A stretch of 64,000 nt of DNA from Streptomyces sp. YIM 130001 (GTDB lineage Bacteria; Actinomycetota; Actinomycetes; Streptomycetales; Streptomycetaceae), in NCBI RefSeq assembly GCF_003574445.1, contig NZ_KZ984562.1, positions 174,860-238,859 on the forward strand, written 5' to 3'. A model generated the notes under the pieces. The model had not been told where the DNA came from, ran no database searches, and saw only the letters and a program-made list of their open reading frames with translations. This document shows, piece after piece, positions 1 to 8,437 of this stretch; within the stretch, counting starts at the first letter, position 1; every line of letters starts with the position of its first letter. Position numbers and translations under genes: made by a program.

Positions 1-1
1 G

Positions 2-358
2 GTCAAGAAGCTCATCGAGACCGCGCACAACGAGGCCTGGGAGATCCTGGTCGAGAACCGGGACGTCCTGGACAACCTGGTACTCCAGCTCCTGGAGAAG
101 GAGACCCTCGGCAAGGAGCAGATCGCCGAGGTCTTCGCGCAGATCGTGAAGCGCCCGGCCCGCCCCGCGTGGACGGGTTCCAACCGGCGTACGCCGTCGA
201 CCCGTCCGCCGGTGCTCTCGCCGCGCGAACTCTCCCTCACCAACGGGACGAACGGCGCCGCACCCGCGGTGACGGCAGGCGCGACCGATGCCGGTGCGGC
301 GACCGACCTCACCAAGCCGGCGGTCGACCCGGTGCCCGAGGAGCGTCCGGAGAGCTGA
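2..358 (+). CDS. ftsH: FtsH ATP-dependent zinc metalloprotease, C-terminal part (5' end outside window)
   Basis: Only the last 118 codons are present. The first ~50 residues (KKLIETAHNEAWEILVENRD, then a helical stretch ending KEQIAEVFAQIVKRP) match the helical end of the M41 peptidase domain of FtsH, the membrane-bound AAA+ protease that degrades misassembled membrane proteins. The final ~65 residues are a Thr/Ala/Pro-rich low-complexity tail, as is usual for actinobacterial FtsH. No catalytic motif lies inside the window, so identity rests on this C-terminal homology and on the position directly before folE, a common actinobacterial order. A strong hairpin follows the stop codon. Confidence 0.85.
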   Translation, partial: VKKLIETAHNEAWEILVENRDVLDNLVLQLLEKETLGKEQIAEVFAQIVKRPARPAWTGSNRRTPSTRPPVLSPRELSLTNGTNGAAPAVTAGATDAGAATDLTKPAVDPVPEERPES

Positions 359-402
359 CACCCGACCGGGACCGCCCTGCGGTCCCACCGGGCCCGGAAT
401 GG

Positions 403-446
403 ATGCCGCGCCCCCCTGGTTCTAGCCTGGGGGGGCGCGGCATTTT
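403..446 (+). terminator. Intrinsic terminator-like hairpin between ftsH and folE
   Basis: A perfect 14-bp stem (403-416 pairing with 430-443, G/C-rich) with a 13-nt loop is followed by TTT. It ends only 39 nt before the folE start codon, so it either separates ftsH from folE or acts as a partial attenuator for read-through into folE. Confidence 0.75.
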
Positions 447-484
447 CGTATGCCCGCAGGCCAGAGGACAGGAACGAGGCACTG

Positions 485-1090
485 ATGACCGACCCGGTGA
501 CGCTGGACGCTGACGCCCGGATAGGCGAGTTCGACGAGAAGCGGGCCGAGGGCGCGGTGCGAGAGCTGCTGGCCGCGATCGGTGAGGACCCCGACCGTGA
601 GGGCCTGCGCGAGACCCCGGCCCGGGTGGCCCGCGCGTACCGGGAGCTGCTCGCCGGTCTCTGGCAGGAGCCGGAGGACGTCCTGACGACGACCTTCGAT
701 CTCGGCCACGACGAGATGGTCCTGGTCAAGGACATCGAGCTGGTGAGCTTCTGCGAGCACCACCTGCTGCCGTTCCACGGGGTCGCGCACGTCGGCTACA
801 TCCCGGCCGAGAACGGCAAGATCACCGGCCTGTCGAAGCTGGCCCGCCTCGTCGAGGTGTTCGCCCGGCGCCCCCAGGTGCAGGAGCGGCTCACCACGCA
901 GGTCGCCGACTCACTGATGCGGATCCTCGAGGCCCGCGGCGCGATCGTGGTGATCGAGGCCGAGCACATGTGCATGTCGGTACGCGGCATCCGCAAGCCG
1001 GGTGCGAAGACGACCACCTCGGCGGTGCGCGGGCAGCTGAGGGACGCCACGACGCGCTCCGAGGCGATGAGCCTGATCCTGGCCAAGTGA
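485..1090 (+). CDS. folE: GTP cyclohydrolase I
   Basis: Converts GTP to 7,8-dihydroneopterin triphosphate, the first step of folate synthesis, in the cytosol. The 201-residue length is normal for type I enzymes. Zinc ligands are visible: Cys90 and His93 in the CEHH motif and Cys163 in HMCMSVRGIRKPG; the catalytic/GTP region GYIPAENGKITGLSKLARLV is intact. The start ATG follows AGGAACGAGG, a purine-rich ribosome site. Other folate genes (folK, folB, folP) lie just downstream on the opposite strand, so folate genes converge here rather than form one operon. Confidence 0.97.
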   Translation: MTDPVTLDADARIGEFDEKRAEGAVRELLAAIGEDPDREGLRETPARVARAYRELLAGLWQEPEDVLTTTFDLGHDEMVLVKDIELVSFCEHHLLPFHGVAHVGYIPAENGKITGLSKLARLVEVFARRPQVQERLTTQVADSLMRILEARGAIVVIEAEHMCMSVRGIRKPGAKTTTSAVRGQLRDATTRSEAMSLILAK

Positions 1091-1140
1091 CGTGGTGACG
1101 ACGGCCGCAGCGGCGGCTTGAGGGGGATCGGCGGGCCCGG

Positions 1141-1623
1141 TCAGGCCGTCGCCGTGCCCTCGCCCGTGTCGTCGTCCTCGGGCAGCTTGCAGATCCGCTC
1201 GAGGAACAGGGCCACGACGACGACGGCCACTCCGGCGAGTACCGAGAAGCCCGCGTAGATCGCCTGGTCGCGGCGCGCGGGCACCTCGAGCCGGGAGAGC
1301 AGGAACACTCCGACGCCGCCGTACACACCGCACACCAGGGACGCCACCAGGGCGCTCGCCTGGCCGAAGACCAGGGCGCGGGCCGCCATCAGCGGCTCCA
1401 CGCCCTTGGCTCCGGGCCGGCGTTCGCGCTGGGCGCGCAGGCGGGAGCGGAACGACAGGGCCGTGGCGAGCAGCACCGCGGCGATCGCGGCGAGCACGAT
1501 CGGCGCGGCGAAGGGGATGCTCGGCAGCTCGCCGAGGGAGTCCCAGAGCCTCGCGCCGGCCCAGGAGATCACCCCGGCCGCCAGGAACAGACCGATGAGC
1601 GTCCTGATGCGCAGCAGCTTCAC
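1141..1623 (-). CDS. DUF3180 family membrane protein
   Basis: A 160-residue protein with four predicted membrane segments (near residues 8-25, 38-55, 83-105 and 118-140) and a charged C-terminus (EDDDTGEGTATA). It matches the actinobacterial DUF3180 family, which is habitually found next to folK; its function is unknown. The GTG start is preceded by GAAGGGGC at good distance. It lies 139 bp downstream of folK on the same strand and converges with folE with a 50-bp gap. A role in folate metabolism is suggested only by synteny. Confidence 0.85.
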   Translation of the reverse strand: MKLLRIRTLIGLFLAAGVISWAGARLWDSLGELPSIPFAAPIVLAAIAAVLLATALSFRSRLRAQRERRPGAKGVEPLMAARALVFGQASALVASLVCGVYGGVGVFLLSRLEVPARRDQAIYAGFSVLAGVAVVVVALFLERICKLPEDDDTGEGTATA

Positions 1624-1762
1624 GGCCGCCCCTTCGTCCTGCCGGTGGTCCTCCGGCCGCCCGCCGGTGGTGCCTTCCGGCCCGTCGTCCGGTCTCGTCG
1701 TGCGGCCGCCGTACTTCTCGGTGTCCCGGGTGCCACGGCGGCTGCCCAGTAGACCCTAACGA

Positions 1763-2410
1763 CTACTCGGGCAACCGGAGTTCCAGGTCCACGCGCGGTG
1801 CCACACCTTCGCGGGCGACGGACGCGAGCAGCGCGGCGACCGGCCCCCGGCCGGGCAGCTGCGCCTCGGGGTCCATGTCGTGCCACGGCGCCAGGACGAA
1901 GGCGCGCTGGTGGGCTCGCGGGTGCGGCAGCGTCAGGTCCGGGTCCTCGGAGAGGACGTCCTGGTACGACACGATGTCGACGTCGATCGTGCGCGGGCCC
2001 CAGTGCTCGTCCCGGACCCGGTGGAAGGCCTCCTCGACCGCGTGGGCCCGCTCGAGCAGGGAGGAAGGCGGCAGGGTGGTGCGGACGATCGCCACCGCGT
2101 TGAAGTACGAGGGCTGGGTGCCCGGCTCGACGCCCCAGGGCTCCGTCTCGTACACCGGGGAGACCGCTTTGACCCGCAGGCCGGGGGTGTCCTCGAGGGC
2201 GTCGACCGCGCCCTGCAGGGTCTCCAGACGGTTGCCCAGATTGCTGCCGAGGGCGATCACCGCGTTCTTGGGGTTGTTCAGCGTCGCGTCGGCCGCGTCG
2301 ACCTGCTCGACCACGGAGGCGGGCACGGGCTGGACGGTCGGATCACCGAAGTCGGGGCGGTCCGTGGCCGCGCCGTCGGGGCTGGTCGCCGGGTGGCTTG
2401 GGGGCTTCAT
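1763..2410 (-). CDS. folK: 2-amino-4-hydroxy-6-hydroxymethyldihydropteridine pyrophosphokinase (HPPK)
   Basis: Transfers pyrophosphate from ATP to 6-hydroxymethyl-dihydropterin, the step before dihydropteroate synthase. Family motifs are visible: VIALGSNLGNRLETLQ (residues 51-66) and HWGPRTIDVDIVSY, which carries the ATP/Mg-binding residues. It has an N-terminal extension of about 45 residues before the HPPK core, common in Streptomyces. The start ATG overlaps the folB stop codon (ATGA), so the two are translationally coupled; an upstream in-frame start would lie inside folB and is not used here. Confidence 0.96.
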   Translation of the reverse strand: MKPPSHPATSPDGAATDRPDFGDPTVQPVPASVVEQVDAADATLNNPKNAVIALGSNLGNRLETLQGAVDALEDTPGLRVKAVSPVYETEPWGVEPGTQPSYFNAVAIVRTTLPPSSLLERAHAVEEAFHRVRDEHWGPRTIDVDIVSYQDVLSEDPDLTLPHPRAHQRAFVLAPWHDMDPEAQLPGRGPVAALLASVAREGVAPRVDLELRLPE

Positions 2411-2766
2411 ACTCGGCTCCGGATGATGGTGATGGTCACGTCGTCGAAGGGCACGGTGATCGGGGCGTCGGGCTTGTGCACGACGACCTCGACCTCCTGC
2501 ACCCCGTCGTGCTTCAGGCACAGCTCGGCGATGCGCTCCGCGAGCGTCTCGATCAGGTCGACCGGGTCGCCCTGGACGACCGCGACGACCTCCTCCGCGA
2601 CCACGCCGTAGTGCACCGTCTTCGCCAGGTCGTCGTCGGCCGCGGCCGCCCTGGTGTCCAGGCCGAGAACCAGGTCCACGATGAACGTCTGACCCTCTTC
2701 ACGCTCACGGGGGAAGACACCGTGGTGCCCGCGGGCCCTGAGGCCGCGCAGCGCGACACGATCCAC
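2407..2766 (-). CDS. folB: Dihydroneopterin aldolase
   Basis: Cleaves 7,8-dihydroneopterin to 6-hydroxymethyl-dihydropterin and glycolaldehyde. The 119 residues contain GLRARGHHGVFPREREEGQ at the N-terminus and the end motif HKPDAPITVPFDDVTITI typical of FolB. I chose the GTG start because AGGAG lies 8 nt upstream and the length then equals the usual 119-120 residues; longer in-frame readings lack a ribosome site. It overlaps folK by 4 nt. Confidence 0.95.
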   Translation of the reverse strand: MDRVALRGLRARGHHGVFPREREEGQTFIVDLVLGLDTRAAAADDDLAKTVHYGVVAEEVVAVVQGDPVDLIETLAERIAELCLKHDGVQEVEVVVHKPDAPITVPFDDVTITIIRSRV

Positions 2767-2835
2767 GCGAATCACTCCTGAAATCGTCGGTTGGGCCGGC
2801 ACTGCCGGGTGCGGTCGGCGCACCGGCCGACGTCG

Positions 2836-2841
2836 AATCTA
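2836..2841 (-). promoter_or_regulatory. Candidate -10 element upstream of folB
   Basis: On the - strand the hexamer TAGATT lies about 70 nt before the folB start, in the 217-bp gap after the NTF2-like gene. No clear -35 box is seen, so this is a weak candidate for an internal folB-folK promoter. Confidence 0.3.
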
Positions 2842-2983
2842 CCTGCGCACTCCGACAGCGCCTGCCCATGGGGGCTATGGACAGTACGGGCCGCAACTGG
2901 TAGCCGCCCCTACCCATGAGCTCCGGCTCCCAACCACCTCGGGAGGTCCGCCCACCCGGGCGGGCGGCAGCATGGAACGGCGC

Positions 2984-3475
2984 TCAGGCCGTGCCGGTGG
3001 GCCCGTCGGTCTCGTCGTCCCCGTCGCCGTCCGGCGCATCGTCCACCGACTCGGCGAGCACGGGTGAGGCGTGGTGCGACCAGAGCTGCCAGCCGTCCTC
3101 CGTGCGACGGAACACATTCGTCGCGACGACGAGCTGGCCGACCAGCGGCCCGAGTTCGGCGCCGTCCTCTGCGGGACCGCCGCTGAGGATGTTCTCGGTG
3201 CAGGTCACCAGGGCGGTGTCGCCGTGCACGCAGACGTGTACGTCGGTGAGGAAGAACTGGATGTACTCGGTGTTCGCCATGATCAGGGCGTACGACCTGA
3301 GGACCTCGCCGCGACCGGTCAGCAGCGGCCAGCCGGGGTGCACGCACGAGATGCCTTCGCCCTCGTCCCCGGACAGCCACCGGTCCGCCAGTTCGTCGAA
3401 GTCGCCGCGCTCCACGGCCTCGTAGTAGGCGGTGTTGGCGGACTCGACCGCCTCGGTGTCCGCAGGGGACGTCAC
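2984..3475 (-). CDS. NTF2-like (SnoaL/DUF4440-type) protein in the folate cluster
   Basis: A 163-residue protein of the nuclear transport factor 2-like fold: an N-terminal helix (ADTEAVESANTAYYEAVERG), the FDELADRWL helix, then strands such as ISCVHPGWPLLTGRGEVLRS and ALVTCTENI, and a final Asp-rich tail. Its GTG start overlaps the folP stop codon (GTGA), so it is translationally coupled to folP. The fold can be enzymatic or binding; no specific active site can be assigned. A folate-related or housekeeping function is inferred only from coupling. Confidence 0.88.
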   Translation of the reverse strand: MTSPADTEAVESANTAYYEAVERGDFDELADRWLSGDEGEGISCVHPGWPLLTGRGEVLRSYALIMANTEYIQFFLTDVHVCVHGDTALVTCTENILSGGPAEDGAELGPLVGQLVVATNVFRRTEDGWQLWSHHASPVLAESVDDAPDGDGDDETDGPTGTA

Positions 3476-4332
3476 AGGGCTCCTTCGACGGCGCGGGCGA
3501 CGCGGACGGCGTCGGCCGTGGCGCGCACCTCGTGCACGCGGACGGCCCAGGCTCCTTCGCGGGCGGCGATGGCGGAGACGGCGGCGGTGGCGGCGTCCCG
3601 TTCGCGTGCGGGCGGGGGCGCGCCCTCGGGCCCGGCCAGGATGTGGCCGAGGAAACGCTTGCGGGAGGCGGCGACCAGGACGGGGCGGCCGAGTTCGCGC
3701 AGCCGGCGCAGGCCGGCCAGGAGGGCCAGGTCGTGCGGTGCGTTCTTGGCGAAGCCGAGGCCGGGGTCGAGCACGATCCGTTCGGGGGCCACTCCGCCGG
3801 CGACGACGGCCTCCACGCGCGCGTGGAGCTCGGCAAGTACCTCGCCGACCACGTCGTCGTAGACCGCGCGGCTGTTCATGTGCTCGCTGAAGCCGCGCCA
3901 GTGCATGACCACGAAGGGGGCGTCCGCGGCGGCGACGACGGGGATCATGGCCGGGTCGGCGAGTCCGCCGCTCACGTCGTTGACGAGGGTCGCACCGGCC
4001 GCGAGGGACTGTTCCGCGACGGAGGAGCGCATGGTGTCCACCGAGACCGTGGCGCCCTCCGAGACCAGTCCGCGCACCACCGGGACGACCCTGCGAAGTT
4101 CCTCGTCCTCGTCGACCCGCGGAGCGCCGGGCCGGGTGGACTCGCCGCCGACGTCGACCAGGTCGGCGCCCGCGGTGGCCAGGTCGAGGCCGTGCTTGAC
4201 GGCCGCCGTGGTGTCGAACCACCGGCCGCCGTCGGAGAACGAGTCGGGGGTCACATTGACCACGCCCATCACGGCGCAGCGGTCCCAGTGCGGAAGGCCC
4301 TCGACGTGGCCGCGGCCAGGCAGCGTACTCAT
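3472..4332 (-). CDS. folP: Dihydropteroate synthase
   Basis: Condenses p-aminobenzoate with 6-hydroxymethyl-dihydropterin pyrophosphate; the sulfonamide target. The 286 residues carry both family signatures: VVNVTPDSFSDGG (residues 24-36) and DLVDVGGESTRPGA (57-70), plus SVDTMRSSVAEQSL, NDVSGG, HWRG, DPGLGFAKN and ASRKRFLG. A TACGCT hexamer ends 6 nt before the ATG and no ribosome site is seen, so the mRNA is probably leaderless. The gene contains an exact copy of the palindrome CACGCGCGCGTG, encoding LHARVE. Confidence 0.97.
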   Translation of the reverse strand: MSTLPGRGHVEGLPHWDRCAVMGVVNVTPDSFSDGGRWFDTTAAVKHGLDLATAGADLVDVGGESTRPGAPRVDEDEELRRVVPVVRGLVSEGATVSVDTMRSSVAEQSLAAGATLVNDVSGGLADPAMIPVVAAADAPFVVMHWRGFSEHMNSRAVYDDVVGEVLAELHARVEAVVAGGVAPERIVLDPGLGFAKNAPHDLALLAGLRRLRELGRPVLVAASRKRFLGHILAGPEGAPPPARERDAATAAVSAIAAREGAWAVRVHEVRATADAVRVARAVEGAL

Positions 4333-4338
4333 GCGACA

Positions 4339-4344
4339 AGCGTA
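4339..4344 (-). promoter_or_regulatory. -10 element of a leaderless folP promoter
   Basis: TACGCT on the - strand, 6 nt before the folP ATG. Transcription would start at or next to the start codon. Confidence 0.5.
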
Positions 4345-4548
4345 GGTCCTGTCCTCGCACTGCTGTCGTCGGCGGGAGGGCGCACGGCAGTTACCGGACA
4401 GGTGCGCGGGGCGGTCTCCCGCGCGTGGGACGAGGGACGGGGTGCGCCCGACGGGGTGCATTCGGGTTCGCGATGGGCCGGGAACGGTCAGGCCTGTCTG
4501 TACGGGCGGATGTCGCCGCACCGCGGACACGAGAAGAGGGGGCACCGG

Positions 4549-5655
4549 ATGACGCTCACCAGCGGCAGGGTCCTGGTGCTCGCCGTCGTCCTTGCGGTGC
4601 TCCTGTTCGCCGGCACGGTCTGGTTCTGGCCGCGGCTGGCCGGGCGGTCGGTGCGGGTGGTGCTCGCGCGGATCGGGCTGCTGCTCCTCACCCAGGTGAC
4701 GATCTTCGCCTCGCTGGGTCTGGCCGCGAACCGCTCCTTCGGCTTCTACGCCTCCTGGGCCGACCTCTTCGGACAGGAACGCGAGCCCGGCGTCGTCGTC
4801 GACCACGACCGCGGTGGCGCGCCGCTCGAGGTCACCGGCACCCGCACCGTGAACGTGCCGGGCGGGGCACGTCCTTCGCAGGGTGGCCAGATTCAGCGGG
4901 TCCGGATCGAGGGCCGCCGCTCGGGGCTCGCGGCGCCCGCGTACGTCTACGTACCGCCGGAGTACTTCCGTCCGGGCGGAAAGCAGCGGACCTTCCGGGC
5001 CGCGATGGTGCTGACCGGCTATCCGGGTACGGCGCGGGCGCTCTTCAAGGGGCTGCAGTACCCGCAGACGGCGCACTCGCTCGTGCGCAAGGGGCGGATG
5101 CAGCCGATGCTCCTGGTGATGATGCGGCCCACGGTCGCGCCGCCCCGGGACACCGAGTGCGTCGATGTGCCCGGCGGGCCGCGGAGCGAGACGTTTCTCT
5201 CCTCGGACGTGCCGGAGGCGGTGGCCGGGCACTATCGGGTCGGCACCGGTCGCGGGCAGTGGGGCGTGATCGGGAACTCCACCGGCGGTTACTGCGCGCT
5301 GAAGTTCGCCCTGCACCATCCCGCCCGGTTCGGCGCCGGAGCCGGGCTCTCCGCCGAGTACCGGGCGCCGTCGGATCCGACCACCGGGGACCTCTTCCAC
5401 GGTGACCGGCGCCTGGAGCAGCGCGCGGACCTGCTCTGGTTCCTCGACCACGAGCCCCCGCCGCCCGTCTCGCTGCTGGTCGCCAGCAGCAGGCACGGGG
5501 AGGGCAACTACCGCGCCACCCAGCGCTTCATCGGCAAGGTGCGGGCGCCCGCGCGGGTCTCCTCGATCACGCTGGGCAGCGGCGGGCACAACTTCAACAC
5601 CTGGCGGCGCGAGATTCCCGCCGCCCTGGAGTGGTTGAGCGGGCGGCTGCGCTGA
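4549..5655 (+). CDS. Membrane-anchored alpha/beta-hydrolase (esterase D / mycolyltransferase-like)
   Basis: A 368-residue protein with two N-terminal membrane segments (about residues 7-26 and 37-57), then an extracellular alpha/beta-hydrolase domain. The nucleophile elbow is GNSTGGYCALKFAL, with Ser as nucleophile, and the C-terminal SGGHNFNTW supplies the catalytic His. This arrangement resembles putative esterases of the Ag85/esterase D superfamily (PF00756). The start ATG follows GAGGGGG. It is transcribed divergently from folP with a 216-bp gap. Substrate unknown; a cell-wall or lipid ester is plausible from location only. Confidence 0.85.
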   Translation: MTLTSGRVLVLAVVLAVLLFAGTVWFWPRLAGRSVRVVLARIGLLLLTQVTIFASLGLAANRSFGFYASWADLFGQEREPGVVVDHDRGGAPLEVTGTRTVNVPGGARPSQGGQIQRVRIEGRRSGLAAPAYVYVPPEYFRPGGKQRTFRAAMVLTGYPGTARALFKGLQYPQTAHSLVRKGRMQPMLLVMMRPTVAPPRDTECVDVPGGPRSETFLSSDVPEAVAGHYRVGTGRGQWGVIGNSTGGYCALKFALHHPARFGAGAGLSAEYRAPSDPTTGDLFHGDRRLEQRADLLWFLDHEPPPPVSLLVASSRHGEGNYRATQRFIGKVRAPARVSSITLGSGGHNFNTWRREIPAALEWLSGRLR

Positions 5656-5704
5656 GGTGTGCGGTCCGGCGCGCGTGGCGGCGCGTGCTGCGGTGAGCGC
5701 CGGA

Positions 5705-6889
5705 TCAACTGCCCCTGACCGTCTCGAGTTCCACCTCCGCGCGCGGGACGTCACGCGCGTCCGCCGCAGTCGACCGGCGCAGCGCCTCGTGCAGCGTCGC
5801 CGGGGTGAGCACGCCCAGGAAGTGGCCCACCGACTCCTCGTCGATCACGGCGATCCAGCCCGCGTCGTGCTGCAGCATCGTGGCGAACGCCTGCTTGAGC
5901 GAGGCGCCGACCGGAAGCCAGGCCTCCATCCGGCGGGCGTGCTCGCGGACCGTGCGGGACTTTCCGGCGCCCCGTACGTCCGCCGTGATCTGATCGGCGG
6001 ACAGCCAGCCGTGCAACTGGTCGTCGGCGTCCAGGACCACGGCCCAGCGCGCGTCGTCCGTGCGCAGTTGCTGTGCGGCGCGTTCGAGCGAGTCGTCGAG
6101 GCGTACCACCGGCGGCTGTTCGAGGTCACCGGGCTCGATCGGGGTGACCGAGAGCCGCTTGAGGCCGCGGTCGGCGCCGACGAAATCGGCGACGTAATCG
6201 GTGGCGGGGGTGCCGAGGACGGCGGCGGGGGCGTCGTACTGCTCGATGCGGCCCTGTCCGTAGACGGCGATGCGGTCGCCGAGGCGGACGGCCTCCTCGA
6301 TGTCGTGCGTGACGAACAGGACGGTCTTGCGTACGGAGGCCTGAAGTCTGAGGAATTCGTTCTGCAGGTGCTCGCGGACCACCGGGTCGACCGCGCCGAA
6401 CGGTTCGTCCATGAGCAGCACCGGCGGGTCCGCGGCGAGAGCGCGGGCCACGCCCACGCGCTGGCGCTGGCCGCCGGAGAGCTGGTCGGGGTAGCGGTCG
6501 CCGTACACGGACGGGTCGAGACCCACCAGGTCCAGGAGTTCGGCGGCGCGGTCGCGGCCCTTGGAACGCTTCCAGCCGAGCAGGTGGGGGACGGTCGCGG
6601 TGTTCTCCAGGACCGTCTTGTGCGGGAAGAGGCCGACCTGCTGGATGACGTAGCCGATACGGCGCCTGAGCTCGACGGCGTCGATGTCGGCTATGTCCTC
6701 GTCCTCGAGGAAGATGTGGCCCGACGTCGGTTCTATGAGCCGGTTCACCATCTTCATGGTGGTGGTTTTCCCGCAGCCGGACGGGCCGACGAGCGTGACC
6801 AACTCACCCTCGGCGACCTCGAAGGACAGGTCGTCGACGGCTGAGGTGCCGTCGGCATAGCGCTTGGTGACGTGCTCGAACCGGATCAT
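5705..6889 (-). CDS. Quaternary-amine (OpuC/ProV-type) ABC transporter ATP-binding protein with CBS domains
   Basis: ATPase of a glycine betaine/choline/carnitine importer. Walker A is GPSGCGKTT (residues 35-43), the signature is LSGGQRQR, Walker B is LLMDEPFGAVDP. After the nucleotide-binding domain (about 1-240) come two CBS motifs (DADDQLHGWLSADQI and VIDEESVGHFLGVL) which in OpuA-type ATPases sense ionic strength or nucleotides. GGGGAG precedes the ATG. Unusually, the ATPase is transcribed away from its own permease genes, so the system is split into two divergent units sharing a 139-bp regulatory region. Confidence 0.95.
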   Translation of the reverse strand: MIRFEHVTKRYADGTSAVDDLSFEVAEGELVTLVGPSGCGKTTTMKMVNRLIEPTSGHIFLEDEDIADIDAVELRRRIGYVIQQVGLFPHKTVLENTATVPHLLGWKRSKGRDRAAELLDLVGLDPSVYGDRYPDQLSGGQRQRVGVARALAADPPVLLMDEPFGAVDPVVREHLQNEFLRLQASVRKTVLFVTHDIEEAVRLGDRIAVYGQGRIEQYDAPAAVLGTPATDYVADFVGADRGLKRLSVTPIEPGDLEQPPVVRLDDSLERAAQQLRTDDARWAVVLDADDQLHGWLSADQITADVRGAGKSRTVREHARRMEAWLPVGASLKQAFATMLQHDAGWIAVIDEESVGHFLGVLTPATLHEALRRSTAADARDVPRAEVELETVRGS

Positions 6890-6910
6890 GGCTCCCCATT
6901 GTGGTGGGTG

Positions 6911-6947
6911 TTGTGTGACAGCAATGTTGCTGCAATACAACGGCTGT
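6911..6947. promoter_or_regulatory. Candidate operator between divergent transporter units
   Basis: Nested dyad: TTGCTGCAA (6927-6935) is itself palindromic and is flanked by TTGT/ACAA (6911-6914, 6937-6940) and ACAGC/GCTGT (6918-6922, 6943-6947). It sits in the AT-richer gap between the ATPase and permease genes and could bind a regulator controlling both. No regulator gene is adjacent. Confidence 0.35.
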
Positions 6948-7028
6948 GGACGAGGCTCGGCGATTGTCGGTGGTCGGGTTTAGGGTCACCAGACGTATCG
7001 AGGACACCAGTTCGGGGAGGTGGGGGGA

Positions 7029-7745
7029 ATGGCCGGACAGAGCTGTCTGGTGGCGAACGACTGGGTGTGCGGCGAGTACGTCAGCTCTCGCAGCCAGGAG
7101 TTGATCGACGCCACGGTCGAGCACATCGGGATCACGGTCGTCTCCGTCCTCATCGGCCTCGCGGTGGCGCTTCCGCTCGCGCTGCTCGCACGCGCCGGAC
7201 GCCGTTTCGCCGGCCCGGTCCTCGGACTGACGACCGCGCTCTACTCGGTGCCGTCGCTCGCGATGTTCTCGCTGCTGCTGCCCGTGTTCGGTCTCTCGGC
7301 CGCCCTCGTCGTCACCGGCCTCGTGCTGTACTCGCTCACCGTCCTGGTGCGGAACATCCTGGCGGGCCTGGAGGCCGTGCCCGAAGACGCCCGAGAGGCG
7401 GCGCGCGGTCTGGGCTACGGGCCGGGGCGCCTGCTGTGGGAGGTCGAACTGCCGCTCGCGCTGCCCGCGTTGATGGCCGGAGTCCGGATCGCCACAGTGT
7501 CGACGGTGGCCATGACCACGGTCGGCGCCATCGTGGACTACGGCGGTCTGGGCGGCCTGATCATGTCCGGTCTGCGGACCGACTTCAAGGCGCAGGTGCT
7601 CACCGCGTCCGTGCTCTGCGTACTGCTCGCGGTGGTGGCCGACCTGCTGCTCCTCGGCCTGCAGCGGTGGCTCACGCCCTGGACCCGAATACGGCGCGGC
7701 CGCCCTCGCCGCACCCCGGTGGAGAAGGTGGCACAAGCAGCATGA
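7029..7745 (+). CDS. OpuC/ProW-type ABC transporter permease (first)
   Basis: A 238-residue inner-membrane permease with about five to six membrane helices and the EAA loop EDAREAARGLGYGPGRLLWEVELPLALPALMAG, which docks on the ATPase. The short hydrophilic N-terminus is followed directly by helices, as in OpuCB/YehW-type subunits. The ATG was chosen over a GTG nine bases upstream because GGGGAGG lies 8 nt before it. The stop codon overlaps the next permease start (ATGA). Confidence 0.94.
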   Translation: MAGQSCLVANDWVCGEYVSSRSQELIDATVEHIGITVVSVLIGLAVALPLALLARAGRRFAGPVLGLTTALYSVPSLAMFSLLLPVFGLSAALVVTGLVLYSLTVLVRNILAGLEAVPEDAREAARGLGYGPGRLLWEVELPLALPALMAGVRIATVSTVAMTTVGAIVDYGGLGGLIMSGLRTDFKAQVLTASVLCVLLAVVADLLLLGLQRWLTPWTRIRRGRPRRTPVEKVAQAA

Positions 7746-8437
7746 ACGCGATATCGGGCGCGATCGACTGGCTCGGTTCCAGTGACCACTGGCAGGGCGA
7801 GGGCGGCGTGTGGAACCGCCTGGGCGAGCATCTCTACTTCAGCGCCACCTGCCTGGTCATCGCCTGCCTCATCGCGCTCCCGATCGCCCTGTACCTGGGG
7901 CACATCGGCAAGGGCGGCGCACTCGCCGTCAACATCTCGAACGTGGGCCGGGCCGTCCCGACCCTCGCGGTGCTCGTCCTGCTGTCGCTCACGCCGCTCG
8001 GCACGTACGGGGACGCGCCCACCCTGATCGCCCTGGTGCTTTTCGCGGTACCGCCACTGCTGACCAACGCCTACCTCGGCATGCGCGAGGTCGACCGTTC
8101 GGTGGTGGAGGCGGCGCGCGGCATGGGCATGAGCGGCCGGCAGCTCTTCGTACGGGTCGAACTCCCGCTGGCCTACCCGCTGATCATGACCGGGCTGCGC
8201 TCGGCGGCCGTGCAGGTGGTCGCCACGGCGACGCTGGCCGCGATGGCGGGTGAGGGCGGCCTCGGCCGGATCATCACGGCCGGGTTCAACCTGCGCAACA
8301 CCCCGCAGGTGGTGGCCGGTGCGTTCCTGGTCGCGGTGCTCGCACTGCTCGTCGAGGCCGTACTGGTGGCGGGCGGGCGGCTGTTCGACCCGATGCGCCG
8401 CCGCACTCAATCTCTCTCTTTGAACGGTGGTTCCTGA
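7742..8437 (+). CDS. OpuC/ProW-type ABC transporter permease (second)
   Basis: A 231-residue paralogue of the preceding permease, with helices across the length and the EAA loop REVDRSVVEAARGMGMSGRQLFVRVELPLAYPLIM. The two form the heterodimeric channel of a quaternary-amine importer. It is coupled on both sides: ATGA overlap upstream and a TGATG junction (1-nt overlap) with the substrate-binding protein downstream. A homodimeric role is unlikely since two distinct permeases are conserved in the same operon. Confidence 0.94.
   Translation: MNAISGAIDWLGSSDHWQGEGGVWNRLGEHLYFSATCLVIACLIALPIALYLGHIGKGGALAVNISNVGRAVPTLAVLVLLSLTPLGTYGDAPTLIALVLFAVPPLLTNAYLGMREVDRSVVEAARGMGMSGRQLFVRVELPLAYPLIMTGLRSAAVQVVATATLAAMAGEGGLGRIITAGFNLRNTPQVVAGAFLVAVLALLVEAVLVAGGRLFDPMRRRTQSLSLNGGS

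Noticed and set aside
3472..5754. 760-residue minus-strand frame spanning folP and the esterase gene
   Set aside because: Only the folP part has codon bias and homology; the upstream extension is antisense to the esterase gene.
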